Shown here: positions 1 through 6,835 of the stretch, in pieces
Position numbering within the stretch: the stretch's first letter is position 1
How the letters are laid out: each line of letters begins with the position of its first letter
Assembly: GCA_050741915.1 (NCBI GenBank)
Contig: JBOGEX010000004.1
Location: 1-23,310, forward strand
DNA: 23,310 nucleotides
Direction: 5' to 3'
DNA from: JACCTH01 sp050741915
GTDB lineage: Bacteria > Actinomycetota > Acidimicrobiia > Spongiisociales > ZC4RG35
Notes under the pieces: model-generated
Databases searched by the model: none
What the model saw: the letters and a program-made list of their open reading frames with translations, nothing else
Told to the model about the DNA's origin: nothing
Position numbers and translations under genes: made by a program

Positions 1-127
1 CGCCGATGGCAACCAATCGCTAATCGCCACGGTCGCCGGGCACGAGAGGATCCTCACCGGACTGGTGGCGGGTCAAACCGAGCTGAGCCAGAAGCTCGAC
101 CGGCTAGACGCCGCCACCTCGCAGGAC
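1..127. repeat. Terminal direct repeat, left copy (circular overlap)
   Basis: These 127 bases are identical to the last 127 bases of the window (23184-23310). The copy lies inside the cupredoxin gene, and reading straight from the right end into position 128 keeps the frame open. The simplest reading is a circular molecule of 23,183 bp written out with one overlap. A length of exactly 127 matches a common assembly k-mer size, so it is an assembly overlap rather than a biological repeat. Confidence 0.93.
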
Positions 128-373
128 CCGGGGGCGGCGACGCCGATCGTGGTCTCGGTGCCGGAAGCGGAAGGATTCACCTGGCTCGCCCTGATCGCCG
201 GTCTGGCGGTTGGACTGGCGCTAGCGACTCTGCTCGCCGTCTTGCTCAGCAAGCGGTCAAGGGCAATCAATCCTGTCCCTGAATTGCCACGGGTGGGGGA
301 CCAGCTAGCCGGGCGAGGTGTGCCAATGCTCGAGCACGAGCGGGACGAGACGAGGGTCCTGGTCAGCAGGTGA
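2..373 (+). CDS. Membrane-anchored cupredoxin, C-terminal part (continues from 22750)
   Basis: This is the 3' part of the gene that starts at 22750 and crosses the circle junction; the joined product is 268 residues. The part seen here covers a polar, probably helical linker (asparagine, glutamine and leucine rich), then one hydrophobic membrane segment at about residues 206-229 of the full protein, then a short basic and acidic tail of about 38 residues. The tail begins with a Ser-Lys-Arg-Ser cluster right after the membrane segment. By the positive-inside rule this puts the tail in the cytoplasm and the copper domain outside. An internal GTG at 65 could be called as a start if the contig were treated as linear, but that would remove the whole copper domain. 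The gene ends with TGA at 371-373 and no partner gene follows closely. Confidence 0.85.
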   Translation, partial: ADGNQSLIATVAGHERILTGLVAGQTELSQKLDRLDAATSQDPGAATPIVVSVPEAEGFTWLALIAGLAVGLALATLLAVLLSKRSRAINPVPELPRVGDQLAGRGVPMLEHERDETRVLVSR

Positions 374-530
374 GCTAACCGGATTGGACGGGTCGACGAC
401 CGCTTCAAGGTGGGGTTCGCCGCCACTTTTATTTCCTCGGCATCTTCTTTGAGATCGTCGTAGCCCCGAGTTCCAGTAGCGGGGATCCGCTATCCCGGGA
501 TGCCCCCTTCGATTTGGGCGCTAGACGTGG

Positions 531-540
531 CACAATTGTG
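531..540. promoter_or_regulatory. Palindrome before the Phd-type antitoxin, probable operator
   Basis: CACAATTGTG is a perfect 10-bp palindrome lying 3 bases before the ATG at 544. It overlaps the position where a -10 box (CACAAT) would place transcription at or near the start codon. There is no Shine-Dalgarno sequence, so the message may be leaderless. Phd/YefM antitoxins usually repress their own promoter through such sites. The role is inferred from position and symmetry only. Confidence 0.4.
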
Positions 541-543
541 GCC

Positions 544-816
544 ATGACGAGCGCGCCGCTGCGAACTGTTCGAGATCGCTTCTCTGAGTTCATTGAGCGT
601 GTGCAAGCCCACCACGAACGTGTAGTAGTCACTCGCAATGGGACGCCAGCCGCGGTCCTGATCAGTCCTGAGGATCTCGAGTCGCTCGAGGAGACGCTGG
701 CAGTACTGGAGGACACCGAGGCGGTTGCCGAGCTCATTGAAGCCCATCGAGCCTATTTGGAGGGTGACGTGATTCGGGGAGTCGACGCGGTCAGGGCACT
801 CCGACCTATTGAGTAA
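544..816 (+). CDS. Phd/YefM-family antitoxin
   Basis: The 90-residue product has the layout of Phd/YefM antitoxins. The N-terminal part (about residues 6-45) contains a short helical segment with RDRFSEFIERV, followed by VVVTRNGTPAAVLISPED, the typical DNA-binding fold motif. An acidic C-terminal helix rich in Glu and Leu would wrap the toxin. ATG 544 is chosen over the upstream in-frame ATG at 514 because the family starts just before this motif and a palindrome lies directly upstream. The toxin frame begins with TTG 809 inside the last codons, an overlap typical of coupled TA pairs. That toxin is frameshifted, so this antitoxin is probably an orphan here. It may still repress its own promoter or neutralise related toxins elsewhere. 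Confidence 0.85.
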   Translation: MTSAPLRTVRDRFSEFIERVQAHHERVVVTRNGTPAAVLISPEDLESLEETLAVLEDTEAVAELIEAHRAYLEGDVIRGVDAVRALRPIE

Positions 817-1086
817 TGCCGCCTACGAGCTCGTCGTAACAGCGCCTGCTGCACGAGCCATTGGCGGGCCCTCCCCGAAGCAGTGGCCGTTGCTGTGATC
901 GACTTCATCACCGGACCATTGCTTGACAATCCGAGGCGCGTCGGCGCTCCGCTACGAGGAGAGCTCGAAGGCTTAAGGAGTGCTCGTCGTGGAACCTATC
1001 GCGTTTTGTACCGCATCGATGAAGAACTGCACGAGGTAATCGTCCTCCGGATCGGCCACGGACGGGAGGTATACCGGCCCCGCTAG
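809..1086 (+). pseudogene. RelE/ParE-family toxin, frameshifted
   Basis: Two pieces of a RelE-like mRNA interferase lie in different frames. From TTG 809 the reading is SNAAYELVVTAPAARAIGG. After about position 866 the family sequence continues one frame back as LPEAVAVAVIDFITGPLLDNP, then PLRGELEGLRSARRGTYRVLYRID and VIVLRIGHGREVYR. The segment RRGTYRVLYRID and the final HGREVYR are the usual conserved C-terminal elements of the family. The break falls in the G/C run around 863-876, consistent with loss of one base. An internal GTG at 883 would give a 67-residue protein lacking the first helices, which is unlikely to be active. A sequencing error in the run cannot be excluded from this sequence alone. 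Confidence 0.72.
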
Positions 1087-1222
1087 CAACACGGCTAGAA
1101 GCTGATCACCACCGCGAAGGGACCGTGGCTCTCTCGTTGATCGTCCGGCGAGTCGACTCAGAGACGAAGCAACGGTGTCGGTCTTCACCGCCGTGACCTA
1201 GCTCGACTTCTCTCTACGCTCG

Positions 1223-1700
1223 TTGCGCTTGGCCGCCCGAGTATTCGATCCCACGGGTCGGGAGTGGAAGGTCTTCCTTGGCGTTCTCCGGACCAGACGG
1301 CCCTGGAGGTGGCGTGGTCCACGATGGCTCTTCCGGTTTCTAGACGCAGCCGATCTTGCCGAAATGGGCGAGATTCCCTTGATTGGCGTCGTTTTGGGCG
1401 CGATCGGAGTTGCGATTCTCGTTCTCTTCCTACTTGTCCTGCTTCCGTTCTTGGCGCTTGCGGTTCTCGAAGCCTCCTGGTCGCCTTGGCCGTAGTCGCG
1501 CGTTGACGGCTGCGACGCTGTTCGGACGGCCTTTGATGGTTCGCGCCGAGTCGGAAGCAGCTCTTGCGATTCGCCATGCCTGGACGGTCCGCGGATGGCG
1601 GGCCAGTCGCGAGGTTCGCGAGACAGTCATTCAAGCGATAAGGCTGGGCGCCGACCCCGTAGCAGCGGTCGGGGATGTGGGATCACTGCTATTCGACTAG
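1223..1700 (+). pseudogene. Small membrane protein with two frameshifts
   Basis: The first frame (from TTG 1223) reads a polar N-terminus containing FDPTGREWKVFLG and RRPWRWRGPRWLFRFLDAAD. A strong hydrophobic segment follows at about residues 53-82. The frame then breaks near 1480 into LLVALAVVA and again near 1500 into a third frame reading TAATLFGRPLMVRAESEAAL and then a Trp/Arg-rich stretch to a stop at 1700. Together the three pieces make one sensible protein: a charged domain, one or two membrane segments and a soluble tail of about 60 residues. Each break fits loss of one base. I recognise only a general resemblance to small actinobacterial membrane proteins of unknown function. Confidence 0.55.
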
Positions 1701-1981
1701 GACCTCCACCCACCCATTCGACCGACGCCTATCAATCACGCCGGTCGGGTGAAGGTGTCCACCATCTGGCTGAGTGACGCCTCGAAACGAATCGGTCTGT
1801 TTCGAACGTGCTGCATCGGGGGCATTACGTCGGTCGCCCTCCGGAATGACGGGAACCAGACCCACCAAACCCTCATCTCTCCGATTCGGCTAATCCTCGG
1901 CCGAGCCCAGTCGGCGATCTCACCCCGAGCGCTTTCATCGTCAGTGAGCGGGGGAGCAGCCCAGGCAATGAACCTTTGACA
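1701..1981. other. Intergenic stretch with no supported gene
   Basis: Between the membrane-protein remnant and the convergent nucleotidyltransferase gene I see no motif-bearing reading frame, no clear hairpin followed by a T run, and no repeat. The open frame at 1749-1979 has no recognisable motif, no ribosome binding site and an unusual composition. Confidence 0.5.
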
Positions 1982-2482
1982 TCAACCAGGCTGCTTCCCA
2001 AGTTCATCCCGAACTGCGGCTAGGACCTCGACTTCGATCAGGTCCTTGGGGCGGGCGGCGGCCCGCTTCATGCGAATCAGGTCCTCGATGTCGCAGACCT
2101 TCACCTCGAGGCCGTCCAGGTAGACCTCATTGGCCGTGGCGATGAGATCGTCGTAGCCGGCGGTCCCAGTCGGAGTGCCGAGCACATCGAGGTTGCCGGC
2201 ATCAGTGACAAACGTGAAGGAGTCGCCGTTGGCCAAGCTGGCAGCGTCGAGCTGAAACGGAACCTCGTCCGCTACTCCTCGGAGCCGGGCATGGATCGCG
2301 TTGAGGGCATCGGCTAAGCGGGCGTGGTTTTCTGGGGTGCGGTGATAACAGATATCGAGGTCGTTGGTCACGGTGGGCGAACCCAACATCCTCCCGGCGA
2401 TTCCCCCAATGATCACGAAGTCGACCTCATGCTCGATCATGGTTCGCAGCGCCAGCAGTGGGTTAAAAGCGTGAACTGTCAT
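1982..2482 (-). CDS. AbiEii/MenT-like nucleotidyltransferase, probable toxin
   Basis: The 166-residue protein shows the polymerase-beta-type nucleotidyltransferase signature: Gly26-Gly27 in FVIIGGIAG, followed by the Asp41-x-Asp43 pair in TVTNDLDICY. A third acidic position would lie in the later strand NLDVLG (about residue 119). A lysine-containing helix RMKRAAARPKDLIEV closes the protein. This is the pattern of small AbiEii-family proteins. Characterised members (for example mycobacterial MenT toxins) transfer nucleotides to tRNA acceptor ends, but substrate cannot be read from sequence. Its ATG overlaps the TGA of the XRE regulator gene by four bases, which indicates coupled translation as a two-gene toxin-antitoxin unit. 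It could instead be a non-toxic adenylyltransferase. The reading frame is intact. Confidence 0.78.
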   Translation of the reverse strand: MTVHAFNPLLALRTMIEHEVDFVIIGGIAGRMLGSPTVTNDLDICYHRTPENHARLADALNAIHARLRGVADEVPFQLDAASLANGDSFTFVTDAGNLDVLGTPTGTAGYDDLIATANEVYLDGLEVKVCDIEDLIRMKRAAARPKDLIEVEVLAAVRDELGKQPG

Positions 2483-2778
2483 CCCTGGGAAAGCTGTTCG
2501 AGGTTGTTGGCTTCGGCCGCGGCCAGCTCGAGTCGCTGGCGAGGCGTGAGCCGAAGCAACTCACGGATGGCGCTCCGGTCGAGACCCGGAGACGATCGGA
2601 GCTCGAACCCGAAGTTGCAGGCAGAGAGGAGTCGGACCAGGGTGTCAACACGGGGCGTCACCTTCCCTGACTCGATCCGGGCGATGGCTGGCTGGGGGAT
2701 CCCGACCCGGGTCGCCAGCTCCCGCTGAGTGAACCCGGCCCGTCGCCGGCAATAACGAAGGGTCTGATCTGGGTTCAC
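2479..2778 (-). CDS. XRE-family HTH regulator, probable antitoxin
   Basis: This 99-residue protein is mostly one helix-turn-helix domain. Residues 8-60 contain CRRRAGFTQRELATRVGIPQ, then AIARIESGKVTPRVDTLVRLL, the classic XRE/Cro layout with the recognition helix around PQPAIARIE. The C-terminus is a polar helical tail with RSAIRELLRLTPRQRLELAAAE. The start is GTG 2778. A palindrome with GATAAC/GTTATC arms lies 8 bases upstream, leaving no room for a ribosome binding site, so the message is probably leaderless and autorepressed. The gene overlaps the nucleotidyltransferase gene by ATGA. Pairing with a nucleotidyltransferase suggests a role as antitoxin and as operon repressor. Confidence 0.85.
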   Translation of the reverse strand: MNPDQTLRYCRRRAGFTQRELATRVGIPQPAIARIESGKVTPRVDTLVRLLSACNFGFELRSSPGLDRSAIRELLRLTPRQRLELAAAEANNLEQLSQG

Positions 2779-2786
2779 CAGGCCAC

Positions 2787-2804
2787 GATAACATATACGT
2801 TATC
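2787..2804. promoter_or_regulatory. Operator of the XRE-nucleotidyltransferase pair
   Basis: GATAAC and GTTATC form perfect 6-bp inverted arms around the 6-bp centre ATATAC. The element is the most AT-rich spot in the neighbourhood, lies 8 bases before the GTG start of the XRE gene, and supplies a plausible -10 box (TATGTT on the minus strand). A repressor bound here would block the promoter. The identity of the binder as the adjacent XRE protein is inferred from position. Confidence 0.6.
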
Positions 2805-2867
2805 ATCCAGCTTCCACCTCGACCGCTTGCCTAAGGGCAAGAGACGTGGCGTTGCTAAGCGGTTTTG

Positions 2868-2888
2868 GTCGCGGCACTGGGCCGCGAC
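2868..2888 (-). terminator. Hairpin downstream of the Fic-like remnant
   Basis: GTCGCGGC and GCCGCGAC pair perfectly over 8 bp around a 5-base loop, about 20 bases beyond the stop of the minus-strand Fic-like remnant. A second smaller hairpin (CTTGCC/GGCAAG, 2826-2841) follows. No T run follows on the minus strand, so intrinsic termination is only possible. Confidence 0.35.
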
Positions 2889-2907
2889 ATCCTGGAATTC
2901 GGTTAGG

Positions 2908-3165
2908 TCAGGGCTCCACACGGCGTCCTTGCCGAGCACGGAAAAGCGCGACAAACTCCCTCTCAATGTCGGCGCCTACAGCTGCCTGGACTAAAAGCTG
3001 AGCGAGATCGCGGTCATCAGCAGGAATCAGAACCGCTCCGTCGAGGCCATTTCGGTCGAGAACCCATCGAGCCAAGAGCAGTCCAGTCCGTTTGTTCCAT
3101 TCGCCAAAGGCCCGGGAGTGAGCTGGACGGAATGCCAGAACCGCCGCCAGCTGGATGGGATCCCT
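2908..3165 (-). pseudogene. Fic/Doc-like toxin remnant, 5'-truncated
   Basis: The minus strand is open for 86 codons between stops and lacks a usual start near its beginning. It reads DPIQLAAVLAFRPAHSRAFG, then EWNKRTGLLLARWVLDRNGL, then a tail with DDRDLAQLLVQAAVGAD and a stop at 2908-2910. The centre resembles the Fic/Doc active-site loop (HxFx[D/E]xNKRT followed by a long helix). The residue aligning with the catalytic His is Arg, with a His two residues earlier. The N-terminal half of a Doc protein is missing, and the sequence is cut at the same point (about 3160) where a sensor-kinase remnant begins on the other strand. I read this as a broken toxin gene. Confidence 0.45.
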
Positions 3166-3531
3166 TTACGAGATCGATGGGATCATCTCCCGAACCGTCA
3201 CCTACACGTTGGTGGCGGGCTTGCTAACTGTTCTCTACGCCGACACAGTCTTCGGTTTGACCCGATTGGTGCCTGCGACCGGCGATATGGCCGTGGCTCC
3301 ACACTCGCCGTGGCGCGCCTGTTCAATGCGCTCCGCCATCGGGTTCAACAAGTAGTCGACCGACGGTTCAAGCGATCTCGCTTCAACGCCGAATTGTTGA
3401 TTGCCTCGTTCGCCGCCCGGCTTCGGTCCCGCGTTCAACTTGGCGAGGTGCTAACGGATCTACGTGGTGTGCTGGCCCACACGGTTGAACCGGCCTCAAC
3501 CATGATTTGGGTGCGCGGCTCTTCGAGATGA
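3155..3531 (+). pseudogene. Sensor histidine kinase remnant, truncated and frameshifted
   Basis: The first frame reads LYEIDGIISRTVTYTLVAGL followed by more membrane-like sequence up to PATGDMAVA. Near position 3300 the sense moves to another frame: STLAVARLFNALRHRVQQVV, then DRRFKRSRFNAELLIASFAA, then RLRSRVQLGEVLTDLRGVLA and a tryptophan strand (MIWVRG) before the stop. This order (end of a membrane domain with the LYEID-IISRT motif, a VQQVVDRRF linker helix, then a GAF-like segment) is typical of membrane sensor kinases in Actinomycetota. The upstream membrane helices and the entire histidine phosphotransfer and ATPase domains are absent. It is an internal fragment with a frameshift and is not expected to function. 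Confidence 0.65.
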
Positions 3532-3587
3532 TTCAACGAGATCCGGCGGACACACGAAGCACCACCAGTCAATTCCTATACGAACCC

Positions 3588-3971
3588 TCAGCCGAGCTGT
3601 TGCCAGTTGAGCACGATGAGCGCTGTCCACACGACGGCAAAGAGAGGGGGGACCGGCAACGCGAAACCCCACCAGAAGATCGCCCCGGAAGGCAAGAGCG
3701 CCAAGGAGAGGATCGCTCCGGACCTGGCTCCGTTCCACAACAGCCAACCGGCAACGCACTCGAGCACGCAGACCAGCAAGAACGCAGCCAGCAACGACAC
3801 CGTCGTTTGCACCTCCATGCGCTCAAACGGTCCCTTCCCGTAGGCGGGGAAGCCCATGAAGTAAAGAATTCCGCGCCCGGCCGCGAGATTGCGGATGCCG
3901 AGCACCGCAGGAATTCCAAATCCCAGGCCGACGATCCAATGAAAGATCGCTGCAGTTCGTAATGTACCCAT
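3588..3971 (-). CDS. Four-helix membrane protein of unknown function
   Basis: This 127-residue intact protein is dominated by hydrophobic segments at about residues 7-26 (AAIFHWIVGLGFGIPAVLGI), 55-78, 84-103 and 105-122. A polar loop containing YGKGPFERMEVQ sits between the first two. No catalytic motif is visible. The start is ATG 3971, 42 bases after the stop of the upstream GcvT-like gene on the same strand, so the two could share a transcript. No good ribosome binding site precedes the ATG, in line with translation from a read-through message. I do not assign a function. Confidence 0.7.
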   Translation of the reverse strand: MGTLRTAAIFHWIVGLGFGIPAVLGIRNLAAGRGILYFMGFPAYGKGPFERMEVQTTVSLLAAFLLVCVLECVAGWLLWNGARSGAILSLALLPSGAIFWWGFALPVPPLFAVVWTALIVLNWQQLG

Positions 3972-4013
3972 TTCGATTGCTCGCGTAACGCCGGGACTGC
4001 CGACTGCTTCTGT

Positions 4014-5201
4014 TCAGGCAGTACTGGCGACGAGTCGCTGCGATGGCAGGCGTTTGTCCGGATCCACGAAGGGAAGGCTGGTGGCCGTTGCCACCATCTC
4101 GGCTCCGTCCTCAGTCACTACTCGCAGCCGGGTGCCAGGCTTGGAATGCTCGATCGGAACCCACATGTACCCGATGTTCCTCTCCAGACCAGGTGACCAA
4201 ACCGCATCGGTCACACGCCCGATTTCGGTTTCGCCGGCGTAGACCGGCCACACCCAGGAGAGCTCGGCGCGCAGCTCGCCGCCTTCCAGGTATACCCCGA
4301 CGAGTTTGCGGTCGACACCGGATGCGGCCAGACGCTCCAGCGCCTTCTTCCCGACGTACTCCTGGGACTGCGGCTCGACCAGACGCTCCATACCGGTCAC
4401 GTGCAGCGGAGTGTCATCGAGGGTGATGTCTGACCCGTAGTTGAAGATCCCAGCCTCGATCCGCCGCGGTTCACTAGGAGCGATCGGCCGTATCCCAAAC
4501 TCCTCGCCGGCGCTGGCCACCATGTCCCATAGCGCAGTGCCCATGGAGGAGTCAAGGAGATTGATCTCAAACCCGGGCACTGCGGTCCACCCGGTCCGGC
4601 TCACCACCACCGCGATGCCTCCGATCTCAAAGTCCGCTAGCCAGTAGTACTTGAGGTCGTAGATCGTCGGCCCCACGAGCTTCGCGAGCGTCTGGGCCGC
4701 CAACGGGCCCTGCACCTGCATCGGATGCACGTCGGGCAACGACACCTCGGCGTCGAAGCGGCCAGACGCCACCCCGAGGGCGTACAAGCCGGCATCGGAG
4801 TCGGCGAGCTGCATCCACCATCGCTTCTCACCGATATGAAGAAGGACCGGGTCGTTGATGATCCCCCCGTCCGGGGCGATCACCGGCATGTACTTGCCCT
4901 GGCCGACGGCACATTTGGTCAGATCCCGACAGGTGATGTAGTCGACGAGCCGGTCGGCGTCGGGCCCGCTGACCTCGACCGTGCGCTCCACAGCCACGTC
5001 CCACATCGTCACACCGTTGACCAGTGCCCAGTACTCGACCTCGGGGTCGTCGTAATAGGCGGGGAGGTACATGTGGTTGTAGATGTCGTAGGCTGAACAT
5101 CCCGCGGCCAGCGTCGCCTCGAAGAATGGCGACCTCCGATACCAGGGCCCGAAGTAAAGAGTTGTGCTCTTGGCGAGCATCTCAGGACGTTCGTTGGCCA
5201 C
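4014..5201 (-). CDS. GcvT-family aminomethyltransferase, DmdA-like
   Basis: The 395-residue protein has the full folate-binding GcvT layout. The N-terminal region has RRSPFFEATLAAG and YNHMYLPAYYDDPEVEYWAL. The core has VNGVTMWDVAVERTVEVSGP, CRDLTKCAVGQGKYMP and the strand NDPVLLHIGEKRWWMQLADS. The barrel-type C-terminal domain has RIEAGIFNYGSDITLDDTPL and DAVWSPGLERNIGYM. The YNHM-LP and CRDLTK positions resemble dimethylsulfoniopropionate demethylase (DmdA) more than classical glycine-cleavage T protein. The family transfers a methyl or methylene group to tetrahydrofolate, but the substrate cannot be fixed from sequence. GTG 5201 is supported by AAGGAG five bases upstream. A TetR-type palindrome lies 15 bases before the start, so expression is probably ligand-controlled, yet no TetR gene is present on the circle. 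Confidence 0.82.
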   Translation of the reverse strand: MANERPEMLAKSTTLYFGPWYRRSPFFEATLAAGCSAYDIYNHMYLPAYYDDPEVEYWALVNGVTMWDVAVERTVEVSGPDADRLVDYITCRDLTKCAVGQGKYMPVIAPDGGIINDPVLLHIGEKRWWMQLADSDAGLYALGVASGRFDAEVSLPDVHPMQVQGPLAAQTLAKLVGPTIYDLKYYWLADFEIGGIAVVVSRTGWTAVPGFEINLLDSSMGTALWDMVASAGEEFGIRPIAPSEPRRIEAGIFNYGSDITLDDTPLHVTGMERLVEPQSQEYVGKKALERLAASGVDRKLVGVYLEGGELRAELSWVWPVYAGETEIGRVTDAVWSPGLERNIGYMWVPIEHSKPGTRLRVVTEDGAEMVATATSLPFVDPDKRLPSQRLVASTA

Positions 5202-5216
5202 CTCGACTCCTTGCTA

Positions 5217-5232
5217 TTGAACGGTCGTTCAA
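5217..5232. promoter_or_regulatory. TetR-type operator before the GcvT/DmdA-like gene
   Basis: TTGAACG and CGTTCAA form perfect 7-bp arms separated by 2 bp. This arrangement is characteristic of TetR-family repressor sites, and it sits 15 bases upstream of the GTG start at 5201. No TetR gene is found in the window, so the regulator would have to act from elsewhere in the cell. Confidence 0.6.
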
Positions 5233-5290
5233 CTTTAGGAGCAGCTCATGACCGATGCCTCCCGTGGACCCGATGGTCGCCACCTGCGTC

Positions 5291-5725
5291 TCAGTGAGAG
5301 TCGTTCACTACGTTGTCGGGTTGACCAAGCAGATCCCAACGGTTGCCAGCGATGTCCACAAACACAGCGAGGCGCCCGTAAGCCTCTGTGCGCGGTTCGC
5401 TTACGAATTCCACGCCGGTAACCACCATGCGGTTGTAACTCGCCTCGAAGTTGTCGACCCGAAGGAAAAAGCCGACGCGTCCGGCAACCTGGTTCCCGAC
5501 CGCAGATCCTTGACGGTCGCCATCTGCACGAGCAAGCAGGATGCCGGTTTCTGATCCCCGAGGTCGCACGACGACCCATTGCTTTCGTCGACCGTCGGTG
5601 GTAAGCGAAGGGGAGTCATCTACCAGCTCGAATTCGAGCAAACCCACGAAGAACTCAATGGCAGGGTCATAGTCGTCAACAACGATGGTTACAAGCTCCA
5701 AGAACGACATCGAAGAATCTGCCAT
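5291..5725 (-). CDS. VOC (glyoxalase/bleomycin-resistance) family protein
   Basis: The protein has up to 144 residues and follows the beta-alpha-beta-beta-beta pattern of VOC proteins. A first half runs from FLELVTIVVDDYDPAIEFFV through KQWVVVRPRGSETGILLARA. A second half has GRVGFFLRVDNFEASYNRMV and ends with GRLAVFVDIAGNRWDLLGQP. The closing strand FVDIAGNRWDLL is a standard VOC feature. VOC proteins are metal-dependent lyases, dioxygenases or drug-binding proteins, and the particular reaction is not evident. The start could be ATG 5725 or ATG 5710 (SFLELVTI), the latter being closer to where family members begin. It lies upstream of the GcvT-like gene on the same strand with 89 bases and the TetR-type site between them. 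Confidence 0.82.
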   Translation of the reverse strand: MADSSMSFLELVTIVVDDYDPAIEFFVGLLEFELVDDSPSLTTDGRRKQWVVVRPRGSETGILLARADGDRQGSAVGNQVAGRVGFFLRVDNFEASYNRMVVTGVEFVSEPRTEAYGRLAVFVDIAGNRWDLLGQPDNVVNDSH

Positions 5726-5799
5726 CTAGCCACTTTCGGGTTTGGCACCGAGTAGATCGAGGAACACTGGGCCCACGCAATCGTCTGAGGAGGAGCAGC

Positions 5800-6291
5800 A
5801 TGGGAAAGGTGAGCGCCGGGGCGACGATGTCGCTGGACGGTTATATCGCGGGGCCCAATGAGAGCGGATTCGATCTGCTGTTCCAGTGGTATGAAAACGG
5901 CGAGGTCGAGATCCGTCGCCGCTTGATCCGCCGGTGCGCGTCACAGAGGAGAGCGCCGCCGTGATCAAGAGAGAGTGGGGAGACACCGGAGCCCTGCTGG
6001 TCGGCCGCCACTTGTTCGACATGATGGACGGCTGGGGTGGTAGTCATCCGATGTCGCCAAGGCCAAGGAGATGGCGGGCGATCGCAACGTCGGCGTCAAC
6101 GGTGGACAGATGGCAAGGCAGTGCCTCGAAGCGGGTCTCCTCGACGAGATCGGTGTCGAGCTAGTGCCGGTCGTGCTCGGGGCTGGCAAGCACCTCCTCG
6201 AAGGACTCACCACTCCGGTGCGTTCGAAGGCCCCATCTCCGTGGTCTCGGGCCGAGGCGTCACTCACCTCCGCTACCGGGTCATGAAATGA
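5800..6291 (+). pseudogene. RibD C-terminal-type (dihydrofolate reductase-like) protein, multiple lesions
   Basis: The gene starts well, with an AGGAGG-type ribosome site before ATG 5800 and the standard N-terminus GKVSAGATMSLDGYIAGPNE. Between about 5905 and 5925 it changes frame and continues as DPPVRVTEESAAVIKREWGD and ALLVGRHLFDMMDGWGG. Around 6045 it changes again and roughly 25 residues expected in the family are missing. It resumes as NVGVNGGQMARQCLEAGLLD and IGVELVPVVLGAGKHLLEGL, then changes frame near 6222 to finish with GPISVVSGRGVTHLRYR and TGA at 6289-6291. Three separate lesions make this a dead gene. Two further relatives lie at 7104-7694 and 20388-20458, both damaged. Confidence 0.8.
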
Positions 6292-6426
6292 CCGCCCAAC
6301 CGACGAATAACACGGTTACTCGAGGACCTCGCATAGACCTGGAAGAGCTCAGCAAGCCCGGACGATCCACCCCGGCGGCGGCCGAGTCCGGCCTAGCGAT
6401 CGAGACATCGATTCGAACGGTCGCGG

Positions 6427-6828
6427 CTAAACAGCTACGACCTGGATGAGCTTCTCGAGGCCCGAGAAATCAGTTGGATTGCGGGTGTATAAGGGGAGTC
6501 CCCGAGACAAGGCGCTGGCGGCGATGAGGAGGTCGATGGCTCTTCGGCCCCGGGCCTTGCGACCACCAGTCGCGACTGCGGCATAGATTTGCCCATAGGC
6601 GCGGGCGGTCGCCGTATCGAGGGAAATTGCCTCGAACGCCGCTTCCGCCCGTTGCAGGCGATCCTGGCGGCGGGCCCGCTCAGCCGGGTCGTCGGTGGCA
6701 TGCGGACCTGCTGCCAGCTCAGCCAAGGAGATGGCCGACACTGCGATCTCGGCGGGAAGGCCGGTGGTGTCGGCCGACAATCCAATGATCACCGAGGTGT
6801 CAACGAGACCCCGAAGGTGGTCAGGCAC
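6427..6828 (-). CDS. vapC: PIN-domain ribonuclease toxin (VapC family)
   Basis: The 133-residue protein carries the four acidic residues expected of a PIN-domain nuclease: Asp10 in LVDTSVIIG, Glu37 in SLAELAAG, Asp99 in RAIDLLIAASAL and Asp120 in NPTDFSGL. The length is typical of VapC toxins, which cut specific RNAs with Mg2+ at this acidic centre. GTG 6828 is chosen because the catalytic strand follows directly. A longer in-frame version from 6906 would overlap the antitoxin gene and add a non-family extension. It lies seven bases after the Phd-type antitoxin stop, so the two genes form one operon. Frame and active site are intact, unlike the RelE-like toxin at 809-1086. The RNA target cannot be predicted. 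Confidence 0.88.
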   Translation of the reverse strand: MPDHLRGLVDTSVIIGLSADTTGLPAEIAVSAISLAELAAGPHATDDPAERARRQDRLQRAEAAFEAISLDTATARAYGQIYAAVATGGRKARGRRAIDLLIAASALSRGLPLYTRNPTDFSGLEKLIQVVAV

Positions 6829-6835
6829 GAGGATT

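Noticed and set aside
374..480. A hydrophobic stretch readable as a membrane-protein fragment just after the cupredoxin stop
   Set aside because: It is short, needs a frame change to extend, and I could not match it to a family with any confidence.
1749..1979. A 76-codon frame in the gap before the nucleotidyltransferase gene
   Set aside because: No ribosome site, no motif and a Ser/Ile/Arg composition typical of non-coding frames.
6288..6449. A 53-codon frame whose ATG overlaps the stop of the broken reductase gene
   Set aside because: No motif is visible, composition is low in conserved-looking residues, and it runs into the 3' end of the PIN toxin gene on the other strand.
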